From contig URIB01000009.1 in assembly GCA_900547785.1 (NCBI GenBank), forward strand, positions 1 through 46,208: a stretch of DNA of 46,208 nucleotides, given 5' to 3'. Source of the DNA: an uncultured Dialister sp. (GTDB taxonomy: Bacteria > Bacillota > Negativicutes > Veillonellales > Dialisteraceae). The notes below the pieces were generated by a model that was given only the letters and a program-made list of their open reading frames with translations, ran no database searches and had not been told where the DNA came from. Of the stretch, positions 16,747 through 24,635 are shown in pieces. The translations under genes and the position numbers were made by a program. Numbering within the stretch: the first letter of the stretch is position 1; every line of letters begins with the position of its first letter.

Positions 16747-17574
16747 ATGAGCAAATTACCACAAATCTATGTCGTCTCCGACTCTCTGGGAGAAACGGCG
16801 GAAAGCGTGGCGAAAGCGACCATCAGCCAGTATGATGCGGATATGGAAATCCATCGGGTGCCTTTTATCCGCCATACGGAACAAATAGAAAAAATCATAG
16901 CCGAAGCGGCATCGCAAGGGGCGGTCGTATGCCATACCCTCGTGAACCGTGAACTCCGGAATGACTTTGAACGGCTGGCGAAAGAAAAAAATCTGCGCTA
17001 TGTTGATATTTTAGGACCGATGCTGGATATGGTGACGGAACAATCGGGTATCACGCCCCGTATGAAACCGGGGATTATCCACCGCCTTGATGAAGAATAT
17101 TTCAAAAAAGTGGAAGCCATTGAATTTGCCGTCCGCTACGATGATGGAAAAAATCCGTCAGGATTCAAAAAAGCGGACGTCGTCCTTGTCGGTGTTTCCC
17201 GGACATCAAAAACGCCGCTGTCCATGTATATGGCGCATAAAAAATTCAAAGTGGCGAATTTGCCTCTCGTTCCGGAAGTGCAGCTGCCTCATGAAATATT
17301 TGAAGTGCCGCCTTACCGCCTGGTCGGACTCATTATTGATCCGTATAAATTAAACTCCATCAGAAGCGAAAGAATGAAAGCCCTCGGCTTTTCGGGAACG
17401 GCGAACTATACGGATATCGACCGCATTGAAGATGAACTCGCCTACGCCAAAGAAGTCATGCGGCAGCTTCATTGCCCGGTCATAGATGTGTCCAATAAAG
17501 CGATCGAAGAAACAGCAAGCCGCATCATGGCTATCGTTCAGCGAAACAAAGAAATTTATGGCGATAAATATTGA
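16747..17574 (+). CDS. ppsR: PEP synthase regulatory kinase/phosphorylase (PpsR, DUF299)
   Basis: PpsR inactivates PEP synthase by ADP-dependent phosphorylation of the Thr near the catalytic His and reverses this with phosphate. The 275-residue protein has the family hallmarks: the N-terminal VSDSLGETAESVA, the P-loop-like GVSRTSKT at residues 149-156, and YKLNSIRSERM. Related proteins regulate pyruvate, phosphate dikinase instead, but the neighbour here is ppsA. It starts three bases after ccpN. A strong terminator follows. Confidence 0.93.
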   Translation: MSKLPQIYVVSDSLGETAESVAKATISQYDADMEIHRVPFIRHTEQIEKIIAEAASQGAVVCHTLVNRELRNDFERLAKEKNLRYVDILGPMLDMVTEQSGITPRMKPGIIHRLDEEYFKKVEAIEFAVRYDDGKNPSGFKKADVVLVGVSRTSKTPLSMYMAHKKFKVANLPLVPEVQLPHEIFEVPPYRLVGLIIDPYKLNSIRSERMKALGFSGTANYTDIDRIEDELAYAKEVMRQLHCPVIDVSNKAIEETASRIMAIVQRNKEIYGDKY

Positions 17575-17581
17575 CATATTG

Positions 17582-17631
17582 AAAAACAGAACTGAAACCT
17601 CGTTTAGGCCGAAGTTTCAGTTCTGTTTTTT
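17582..17631. terminator. Terminator after ppsR
   Basis: AAAACAGAACTGAAAC pairs with GTTTCAGTTCTGTTTT over a 14- to 16-base loop. A- and T-runs flank it, so it can also serve the convergent gene at 17705-18177. Confidence 0.9.
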
Positions 17632-17663
17632 CATGTTCAGACAGTTCACAAATCTTGAATTAC

Positions 17664-17685
17664 ATTTTGAGACAGCAGTTCTCAT
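17664..17685 (+). repeat. 22-base direct repeat, left copy
   Basis: ATTTTGAGACAGC then A then GTTCTCAT. It matches the right copy at 18195-18216 with one mismatch. The two copies bracket a single frameshifted gene. Confidence 0.75.
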
Positions 17686-17704
17686 AACAAGCTCTACGGA
17701 TGAA

Positions 17705-18177
17705 TTAAAATCCCTTATCACGTATCCAGTCTTCTTTTATTAAAAAGAAACTGCATTTCTTTTCTCCGTCCCACCGATGAATTAAAAATGTAAATTCGCC
17801 CTTACTTAAACTAATGGAGGTAGCTTTACGGGACTGAACGGTCGAAGTATATCTTTCATCAATTTTCCATCCCCGGGATAAAAGTTGTTCTCCGTATCGG
17901 TCAAATTCATCGTCAGTTAAATCCCGTTCAAATTCTTTTGTTCCCAAAATAGAATAAGTCAGCCACTTTTGCTCTACACCATAATCATTTTTATGGGATG
18001 TATAGGGTCGGAAATCTGTTGATACATTTCTACCATCTGATCTCTCGTTTCTATTCGATAGTCATAAGTAACGTACCAAAGAGTACCAATATAGAAGCAG
18101 AATATCAAAAGAGCCGTGCCTGCCACAATGCCCACAAAATCATAATATTCTAAATTATCCCAATCTATTTTCTTCAT
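17705..18177 (-). pseudogene. Small membrane protein gene broken by a frameshift
   Basis: Two minus-strand frames look like halves of one protein of about 157 residues. The first (ATG at 18177, with GAAAGG upstream) has a short cytoplasmic start, one strong membrane helix (residues about 14-36) and an extracytoplasmic tail. It ends at 17974. The second frame (to 17705) continues as a soluble alpha/beta segment ending near residue 157. One extra A in the A5 run (T5 at 17988-17992) would join them without a stop, giving PIK-NDYGVEQKW-LTYSILGTKEF. So this is a recent frameshift, a sequencing slip in a homopolymer, or a -1 ribosomal slip. The family is not recognised. It lies between two direct repeats. 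Confidence 0.6.
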
Positions 18178-18194
18178 GATTGTGCCTTTCTATA

Positions 18195-18216
18195 ATTTTG
18201 AGACAGCGGTTCTCAT
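18195..18216 (+). repeat. 22-base direct repeat, right copy
   Basis: ATTTTGAGACAGC then G then GTTCTCAT. It is 531 bases from the left copy and identical except for one base. Confidence 0.75.
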
Positions 18217-18306
18217 GGCGGGTTTCATTAAAAGCCTTTATTATTCTGAGCCTTGACCGGTTTATGATTTGTTCACCTTTGCGGTGTACAGGTTCGTTTT
18301 TTATTT

Positions 18307-19596
18307 TTACTCTTCCGGCGGGATATTTTTGAAGTGGAAGGATTTTTTTCCTTTCGCATAGTCGCCTGCGGTGTGTCCGTCTCCGAAGAGTTTGTATTTG
18401 TAGGACATGAGCCCTTCCAGACCTACGGGGCCGCGGGCGTGGAGTTTGCTTGTGGAAATGCCTACTTCCGCACCGAAACCGTAGCGGAATCCGTCGGCAA
18501 AGCGGGTGGATGCATTTCTGTAGACTCCGGCGGAATCGACGAGAGCCATGAAAGTTTGTGCCGCTGTATCGTCTTCCGTAAGTATGCTGTCCGTGTGGTG
18601 GGAGCCGTAACGGTTGATGTGGCGGACGGCTTCTTCTGTGCTGCCGACGAGTTTTACGGCGAGAATCAGGTCGGTATATTCTTTGTGGAAATCATCGTCG
18701 GAAATGACTTCGACAGGTATAATCCGGGCGACTTCTTCTGTTCCCTTGAGGGTCACCTTTTTTTCGGCAAGAGCGGCGGCCAGCGGGGGAAGGAGTTCTC
18801 CGGCAATATCTCTGTGAACGAGGAGTGTTTCCACGGCGTTGCAGGCAGCAGGGTACTGTGTCTTTGCGTCGATAATAACGGGAATGGCTTTTTCCTTGTC
18901 ACATGCTTTATCGGCGTAGATATGGCAGATGCCTTCCGCATGGCCCATGACGGGGATTTTCGTGTGGTCCATGATGTAGCGCACAAATTCATTGGAGCCC
19001 CGGGGAATGAGCAGGTCGACGAGTCCGTCGCATTGGAGTAATTCATCTATTTCACTGTGCTGTTCCGCCTGGAGCCATGCTTTTTCGGGAAGTCCGGCGG
19101 AAACGGCGGCTTCATGAATGAGGGAAAAGAGAACGCGGTTTGTTTCTTTTGTTTCTTTTCCGCCTTTCAAAATGGCGCAATTGGCACTTTTGATGCACAG
19201 GGCAGAAATCTGGACGAGCGCATCGGGACGGGCTTCAAATATGATTCCGATGACACCGATGGGACAGGTGACACGGTAGAGTTTCAGGTGTGTATCGAGT
19301 TCTCTTGCCAGTGTGATGTGTCCGACCGGATCGGGAAGGCGGATCAGCTGTTCCAGGCCGCTTACGAGGGACTCCAGTTTTTCTTCGTCGAAGAGTAGAC
19401 GTTTCATGACGGCAGGGGCGATATGGTCGCGGCGGGCCGCTTCCCTGTCTTTGCGGTTGGCCTCAAAAATTTCTTCTTTGCGCGATTTAAGGGTTTCTAT
19501 GATACGGCGGAGTGCTTCGTTTCTTATTTCCTCTTTTGATGAGGCGAGAAGCGGTGCCGTTTCTTTCATTTGGGTGACTTCATTCCGTATAGACAT
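18307..19596 (-). CDS. proA: Glutamate-5-semialdehyde dehydrogenase (gamma-glutamyl phosphate reductase)
   Basis: ProA reduces gamma-glutamyl phosphate to glutamate semialdehyde with NADPH, the second step of proline synthesis. The 429-residue protein has the catalytic Cys252 in YPAACNAVETLL and the characteristic VIGIIFEARPDALVQI and LLIPRGSNEFVRYI. The frame opens seven codons earlier at 19617, but AAAGGAGA precedes ATG 19596. proB is not adjacent, so the two steps are encoded apart. Its own promoter lies upstream. Confidence 0.95.
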   Translation of the reverse strand: MSIRNEVTQMKETAPLLASSKEEIRNEALRRIIETLKSRKEEIFEANRKDREAARRDHIAPAVMKRLLFDEEKLESLVSGLEQLIRLPDPVGHITLARELDTHLKLYRVTCPIGVIGIIFEARPDALVQISALCIKSANCAILKGGKETKETNRVLFSLIHEAAVSAGLPEKAWLQAEQHSEIDELLQCDGLVDLLIPRGSNEFVRYIMDHTKIPVMGHAEGICHIYADKACDKEKAIPVIIDAKTQYPAACNAVETLLVHRDIAGELLPPLAAALAEKKVTLKGTEEVARIIPVEVISDDDFHKEYTDLILAVKLVGSTEEAVRHINRYGSHHTDSILTEDDTAAQTFMALVDSAGVYRNASTRFADGFRYGFGAEVGISTSKLHARGPVGLEGLMSYKYKLFGDGHTAGDYAKGKKSFHFKNIPPEE

Positions 19597-19625
19597 GGTA
19601 TCTCCTTTCGGTTTCATTATCTACT

Positions 19626-19654
19626 ATGATAATTGTCTTTTCCGAGGGGGTCAA
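19626..19654 (-). promoter_or_regulatory. proA promoter
   Basis: On the minus strand TTGACC (19649-19654) and TATCAT (19626-19631) have a 17-base spacer, about 30 bases before the proA start. Confidence 0.7.
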
Positions 19655-19658
19655 GAAA

Positions 19659-19687
19659 TTGTATTCCCGTTTTATTTTCCTTATAAT
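19659..19687 (+). promoter_or_regulatory. Promoter of the EamA transporter gene
   Basis: TTGTAT (19659-19664) and TATAAT (19682-19687) have a 17-base spacer. It lies back to back with the proA promoter. Confidence 0.7.
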
Positions 19688-19725
19688 AACAGTATCATTT
19701 CACGCGGAAGGAGCAGGGGGATATT

Positions 19726-20607
19726 TTGGATAAATTGCGGATGAAAGGATTCGTTCTTGCCGCGGCAGGTTCTGTTTTGTGGGCAACTTCGGGAATTGCG
19801 GGGCAATATCTTTTGGGGTATGCCCGGGTGTCTCCGGAATGGTTGACGCTTTGCCGGTTATTTCTGGCAGGATTGCTGCTGCTCTTTTATGATGCCCTGA
19901 CTCACAAAGGTGATATTTTTTCTATCTGGAAGAATAAAAAGGACGGCATCGAGCTTTTTTTATTCGGTGCTTTAGGTATGCTTTTTACCCAGTACGGCTA
20001 TTTCGTGGCCATTAAGTACAGCAATGCCGCGACGGCGACGGTGTTGGAATATCTGATGCCGATTCTTATCGTGGCGTGGTATTGTCTGAAATATAGGCGC
20101 CTGCCTTATAAAAAAGAATTATTTTGTTCTCTTTTTGCTGTGGCAGGAACGGCACTGATTGCCACGCACGGAAATTTCCAAAGTCTTGCGATTTCCCCGA
20201 AAGCTCTTTTCTGGGGACTTTTGGCGGCACTGGCCTGTGCCTTTTATACGGTGGAACCGAAACGGATTATACAGAAATGGCGGGCAACTCTTGTGATAGG
20301 CTGGGGCATGCTTGTGGCAAGTATCATGATAGCACCTGTCACGTTTTACGTGCCTGTGACGGGAAATTTGGGATGGGAAACGGCGGCGGCTTTTCTCTAT
20401 GTCGTCATTTTCGGCACGGTCCTGTCTTTTTCCATGTATCTGGGAAGTGTGAAATACATCGATCCCGGGGAGACAAGTATCATCGCCGCTTTGGAGCCGC
20501 TTGCGTCCATTTTGTTCTCTGTTGTCATTTTCAACATGACTTTCGGATTTTTCGAGCTTGCGGGCATGCTCTTTATCATCGTGGCGGTTATGGTTGTCAC
20601 CAAGTGA
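19726..20607 (+). CDS. EamA-family (DMT superfamily) transporter
   Basis: This 293-residue inner-membrane protein has about ten hydrophobic helices in two EamA repeats. It contains LWATSGIAGQYLL near the start and the second-repeat signature DPGETSIIAALEPLASILFS (shown to 20 residues). DMT proteins of this type export or import small metabolites such as amino acids; the substrate is not evident. The start chosen is TTG at 19726, five bases after a GGGGG tract; ATG at 19741 is the alternative but has a poor ribosome site. It is divergent from proA. A terminator follows. Confidence 0.87.
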   Translation: MDKLRMKGFVLAAAGSVLWATSGIAGQYLLGYARVSPEWLTLCRLFLAGLLLLFYDALTHKGDIFSIWKNKKDGIELFLFGALGMLFTQYGYFVAIKYSNAATATVLEYLMPILIVAWYCLKYRRLPYKKELFCSLFAVAGTALIATHGNFQSLAISPKALFWGLLAALACAFYTVEPKRIIQKWRATLVIGWGMLVASIMIAPVTFYVPVTGNLGWETAAAFLYVVIFGTVLSFSMYLGSVKYIDPGETSIIAALEPLASILFSVVIFNMTFGFFELAGMLFIIVAVMVVTK

Positions 20608-20633
20608 AATTTGATTCATGAAAAAGAAATAAA

Positions 20634-20662
20634 GCGGGCAGATTTTTCTGCTCACTTTTTTA
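20634..20662 (+). terminator. Terminator after the EamA gene
   Basis: GGGCAGA and TCTGCTC pair around TTTT, followed by CACTTTTTT. Confidence 0.75.
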
Positions 20663-20689
20663 TTGCGTTAATCAGACAGAAAAACCTCT

Positions 20690-21770
20690 CATTTCAGTCG
20701 TTGCGTGTCTGCTCCAACTTGCCCCTTCCGACGGCTCCGCCGCCACCTTCCCCGTGTCCGGGGACGGCTTTCGATTTGCATTTTATCGTTTCATGGTAAC
20801 AATCGAGTAATACATTTTAAAAACTATGAATTCTTTTTTCCTTAGTGGTTCGCTTCCCCCGAATGCGGAGGGAAGTGCCGAGCCTTGCGAGGCGATAGGG
20901 GCAAGCTTGCGTACACAGGTCAGAATATTTAAATCTTGCAACCTTTGCCCGGATTCTTCACTCTGAGTCAATATCCTTTTATTACATTACAGTCATACCT
21001 ATTTTTACGACCGTTCAAGAATGACAGGCAAGCAGTTAATACTGTTCTGTAAGAAACGTTTCTTTCATTTCTACTCACTCTTGCCCCTTCCGTCAACCTG
21101 ACGGTTGACACCTTAGCCAAGGCAAAGCGTCTCACACACTTTTACAGCGTCGTTTTGCTCCTCGAAAAGTGGTTCGCTTGCTTCCCGACAAGCGGGGACG
21201 GCTTACATTTCCTGTGCTTTTCTTTTTGGGCCAAAAGTTATTTACTGCTTCTCGAAAACGAATTCACTCGTGCCGTCATTCTTGAGCGGTGGACAGAATC
21301 GGAATGACGACAAGAGAAAAAACATCATGTGACTCTTAGCGAAGAATCCGGCATAGGTTATCGGAAAATCCATTTAACACCCACATTCTTTGCCTAGATT
21401 CTTCACTTCGTTCAAGAATGACAGGCCGGTATTTAATACCATTCCGTAGGAAACCATTTTTTGTGTCTGCTTACACTCGCCCCTTCCGTCAACCTGACGG
21501 TTGACACCTTCCCCGTGTCCGGGGACGGCTTTTTTGCGTGAGGCATTTCGTTATTTTTCGCTTTTGCTCATAATTATTATCTATTTTTACGTGTCTGCAC
21601 ACTTTTGCGTCGCTTGCTTCCCGTCATTCGGGGACGGCTTACATTTCCTGTGCTTTCCTTTTTAGGCAAAAGTTATTTACTGCCACTCGTAAACGCATTT
21701 CATTTGTGCCGCCATTTTTGAGCGATGGATGGAATCGGAATGACGATGAAAACAGGATTCTCGGAAAGGT
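20690..21770 (+). repeat. Long mosaic of non-coding repeats, copy 1
   Basis: About 1.1 kb without a credible gene. It holds several recurring modules. Module a is a double hairpin, CCGTCA-ACC-TGACGG then CCCCGTGTCCGGGG, ending ACGGCTT (20706-20770 variant, 21082-21204 long form, 21478-21535). Module b (20817-21067) begins AAACTATGAATTC and contains CTTCCCCCGAATGCGGAGGG and GCGAGGCGATAGGGGCAAGC. Module c is a long hairpin, CGTCATTC...GAATGACG (21274-21309). Modules a to c recur in similar order at 39360-40165. Short pieces of this kind (CATTCTTGAAC...GAAGAATC) are common intergenic repeats in many bacteria. No transposase is present. Confidence 0.8.
20962..21012 (+). repeat. 51-base insertion inside a hairpin repeat (copy 1)
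   Basis: The segment separates GATTCTTCAC from GTTCAAGAATGACAGGC. At 21397-21426 the same two flanks are joined by only TTC. The equivalent insertion of the same length is at 39686-39736. Confidence 0.65.
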
Positions 21771-21894
21771 AAAAGAGATGTGCTTTCGGAATATCACGGC
21801 GGAATTGTGCCGGAACGGCATATCCGTCAACGAAGGAGGGAAAGCTTGTTTTGTACTTAAAAAATATTTAATTAAAAAAATTAAAAGAAAGTGA

Positions 21895-21923
21895 TTAACA
21901 ATATATGCGGATGGTGATATAAT
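21895..21923 (+). promoter_or_regulatory. brnQ promoter
   Basis: TTAACA (21895-21900) and TATAAT (21918-21923) have a 17-base spacer. The leader of about 140 bases contains an 8-base hairpin, AAAATACA (21951-21958) with TGTATTTT (21969-21976). No T-box or other known riboswitch core was seen in it. Confidence 0.75.
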
Positions 21924-22070
21924 ATTTGCTATACTATCTATCAGACAATAAAAATACAGATTAGCCGGTGTATTTTATATGGGACTTAGATGGTAGATAT
22001 TTACAGTCTGCCGGTAGGAAGCAGATCACATCCATAGACAGGTATGGAAAAGAAAAAAGGAGGCGTTCCT

Positions 22071-23402
22071 ATGAAAAAATCTAATAATGCATTCGTTGCT
22101 ATCGGACTTATGCTGTTTGCTCTGTTCTTCGGTGCCGGGAATTTGATTTTTCCGGTCTTTATGGGTCAAAATTCCGGGCTAAATACCATTCCGGCTACCA
22201 TCGGATTCTTGATTACCGGCGTGGGACTTCCTCTTTTGGGTGTGCTTGCCATTTGTTACTCCGGCGTGAATTTGCGTGAATTGGCTTCCCGTATCCATCC
22301 GCTTTACAGTTTGTTCTTTTGTACGGCTTTGTACATGACAATCGGACCGTTTTTTGCCGCTCCCCGTACGGCAACGGTGGCTTATGAAATCGCAGTGGCA
22401 CAGAGTCTTCCGCCGGAGATGAGGACTGTCGGACTGTATGTATTTGCCGCCCTGTTCTTTATTATCACTTGGTGGCTCGCCATTTCTCCGTCAAAAATGG
22501 TCGACCGGGTCGGAAAATTTATGACACCGGTACTTCTCGTATTCTTATTTCTTTTGATTATCAATGCCGTTCTTTCCCCTATGGGCGCATGGCAGGCACC
22601 GGCTCCTGCGTATGATACGTCCGTAAAAGCGTTTACCCAGGCGATTGTCGACGGTTATAATACGATGGACGGGCTGGCGGCTCTGGTATTCGGCATCATT
22701 GTTGTCGAATCGGTGAAAATGTACGGCGCGAAAACAAATGAGGAAATTACAAAAAATACGCTCCGTTCCGGACTGGTTTCCACCTTTTTCATGGCGCTTA
22801 TTTATGCGGCGCTTTGCTATCTCGGCGCTAATTCCGTGTCGGCTATCGGCGTGCAGGAAAACGGAGCGCCCGTTTTGGTGAAAACGGCTCTGTACTACTT
22901 CGGCGGTGCAGGAAGTGCGGTTCTCGGCATTATCGTTATCTTTGCCTGCCTGACTACCAGTGTCGGACTGGGAGCGGCTTGCGCGGCGTATTTCAATCTG
23001 CTTTTCCCGAAAGTGTCCACAAAAACATTTGTAACGATCTACGCGGTGCTGTGTTTCTTTGTCGCTCTTTTCGGACTGACGACGATTATAAAAAATTCGA
23101 TTCCCGTTTTGCTCTTACTGTATCCGCTCGCAATTTCCCTGATCGTCTTGGCTTTCATGGATCCGTATTTCCACGGACGTCATTGCGTATATGCCTGGGC
23201 GACGGGTCTTACGGCGATTCCCGCACTTTGTGACGGTCTTCACGGTTTCGGATTGAAACTGGGACCGGTGGATGATATTCTCGCCGCACTGCCCCTGGCG
23301 GAATACAGCATGGCATGGGTATCGTTCTTCCTCACCGGTCTTGTGATCGGATATGTCTGGATGGCAGTCACTAAAGAAAAGAAAGAAATAGAGAGCGTAT
23401 AA
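22071..23402 (+). CDS. brnQ: Branched-chain amino acid carrier BrnQ (LIVCS family)
   Basis: BrnQ takes up leucine, isoleucine and valine with Na+ or H+. The 443-residue protein has about twelve membrane helices. It begins with the family signature LFALFFGAGNLIFPVFMGQ and contains TIGPFFAAPRTATVAYE and DGYNTMDGLAALVFGIIVV (each in the expected order). AAAGGAGG is eight bases before ATG 22071; an ATG at 22044 precedes this ribosome site and is not used. It has its own promoter and is followed by a terminator. Confidence 0.94.
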   Translation: MKKSNNAFVAIGLMLFALFFGAGNLIFPVFMGQNSGLNTIPATIGFLITGVGLPLLGVLAICYSGVNLRELASRIHPLYSLFFCTALYMTIGPFFAAPRTATVAYEIAVAQSLPPEMRTVGLYVFAALFFIITWWLAISPSKMVDRVGKFMTPVLLVFLFLLIINAVLSPMGAWQAPAPAYDTSVKAFTQAIVDGYNTMDGLAALVFGIIVVESVKMYGAKTNEEITKNTLRSGLVSTFFMALIYAALCYLGANSVSAIGVQENGAPVLVKTALYYFGGAGSAVLGIIVIFACLTTSVGLGAACAAYFNLLFPKVSTKTFVTIYAVLCFFVALFGLTTIIKNSIPVLLLLYPLAISLIVLAFMDPYFHGRHCVYAWATGLTAIPALCDGLHGFGLKLGPVDDILAALPLAEYSMAWVSFFLTGLVIGYVWMAVTKEKKEIESV

Positions 23403-23424
23403 GAAATAAAATACCGATTCCAAT

Positions 23425-23458
23425 GAAATCCGTCTTCTTGAAAAGAGGCGGATTTTTT
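23425..23458 (+). terminator. Terminator after brnQ
   Basis: AAATCCGTCTTCTT pairs with AAGAGGCGGATTT (with G-U pairs), then a T-run. Confidence 0.8.
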
Positions 23459-23522
23459 GTTTGGTAATAGGGAAAGGACCCGCACAATTTGCTTCAACAG
23501 CGGCAGAATTTTATTTTTCGTG

Positions 23523-23551
23523 TTGACATCTTTCTTCCGAATTACTATAGT
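23523..23551 (+). promoter_or_regulatory. Promoter of the CorA-like gene
   Basis: TTGACA (23523-23528) and TATAGT (23546-23551) have a 17-base spacer, a near-consensus promoter. Confidence 0.85.
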
Positions 23552-23588
23552 AGATAAGGAATACTATGCGTGAAAGGAGGAGCGGCCT

Positions 23589-24539
23589 ATGCTTGTTGCT
23601 TATAAACATGATGAAAATCATGAGCTTCGTGAAGTGGCTTTAGATGCGATAGATAAAGGATCATGGCTGAATTGCGCCGCTCCCGCCGCGGAGGAATTGG
23701 AAAAGTTGCAGGTATTGACGGGTATTCCCGTAGATACCTTGCAGACGGCACTTGACCGGGAAGAACGTTCCCACGTGGAACTGGAAGATGACTATATGTT
23801 TGTCGTTGTGAATACGCCGGTCGTTTTGGAAACGGATGCGTATGATGCACTGCCGCTCGGTATTTTTATTACCAAGCAGTATTTCGTTACCGTGTGTCTG
23901 GAAGAAAATTCGGTGATTCGTAAATTTGTGAGAAACAGCTATCCCTCGTTCCAGACGTATAAGAAAACGAGATTTCTGTTCCAGATTTTATCCGCAGCAT
24001 CGTCGGCGTTTTTATATTTCCTGCAGCAGATTTATAAAAAGACGGATTTGATTGAAACGCAGGTCCGTAAGTCGCTGAAAAATAAAGAGTTGTTCCGCAT
24101 GCTGGAACTGCAAAAATCTTTGACGTATTTCAATTTCGCTCTTCATGCCAATGAAAATGTGATGGAGCGTCTGATGCGTCTCCGCAACAGTCCGGTGCAT
24201 ACGCTTCTCAAAATGTATGAGGAAGACGAGGATTTACTGGAAGATGTCATCATTGAAAATAAGCAGGCTTTGGAAATGGTGGAAATCTACACGAACATTT
24301 TGATGTCCATGATGGATTCTTTTTCATCGATCATTTCTAACCGCTTATCACAAATCATGAAATTTTTGACGTCAGTGACGATTCTTTTGGCAGTCCCGAC
24401 TTTGATTTTCAGTCTCTGGGGCATCAATGTGCCCGTTCCCTGGGAAGGAACGGATATCGGATTTTCCGCCGTGGTGCTTTTGGGAATGGCGGTCACGGTG
24501 GCGGCGGCCGTCGTTTTGTGGAAACGGGATATGTTATAG
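23589..24539 (+). CDS. CorA-family divalent cation transporter (GIN variant)
   Basis: This 316-residue protein has the CorA plan: a cytoplasmic alpha/beta domain (about 1-145), a long helix (about 150-255), and two C-terminal membrane helices (about 259-277 and 290-310) with a basic tail WKRDML. CorA proteins conduct Mg2+ or, in the ZntB branch, transport Zn2+. The pore loop, normally GMN, reads GIN at residues 278-280. This variant occurs in ZntB-like members, so the ion is uncertain. AAAGGAGG lies before the ATG. It is monocistronic, with a promoter and a terminator of its own. Confidence 0.88.
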   Translation: MLVAYKHDENHELREVALDAIDKGSWLNCAAPAAEELEKLQVLTGIPVDTLQTALDREERSHVELEDDYMFVVVNTPVVLETDAYDALPLGIFITKQYFVTVCLEENSVIRKFVRNSYPSFQTYKKTRFLFQILSAASSAFLYFLQQIYKKTDLIETQVRKSLKNKELFRMLELQKSLTYFNFALHANENVMERLMRLRNSPVHTLLKMYEEDEDLLEDVIIENKQALEMVEIYTNILMSMMDSFSSIISNRLSQIMKFLTSVTILLAVPTLIFSLWGINVPVPWEGTDIGFSAVVLLGMAVTVAAAVVLWKRDML

Positions 24540-24554
24540 AAATTTGATTTTATG

Positions 24555-24574
24555 ACCCTTCGGGGTCTTTTTTA
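24555..24574 (+). terminator. Terminator after the CorA-like gene
   Basis: GACCC and GGGTC with a TTCG tetraloop, followed by six T residues. Confidence 0.9.
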
Positions 24575-24595
24575 TTGGCAGATTGGCAGACAATA

Positions 24596-24628
24596 AAAAA
24601 GGACAAACTCTGTATGGAGATGTCCTTT
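24596..24628 (-). terminator. Terminator after larA
   Basis: On the minus strand AAAGGACA and TGTCCTTT form the stem and a T-run follows. Confidence 0.8.
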
Positions 24629-24635
24629 GGTTTGT

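Noticed and set aside
20690..21770. CRISPR array in the repeat-rich region
   Set aside because: Repeats differ in length and spacing and there are no unique spacers of regular size; no cas gene is nearby.
21924..22070. Riboswitch or T-box in the brnQ leader
   Set aside because: Only a simple 8-base hairpin was found; no GGGTGG core or other known aptamer pattern is visible.
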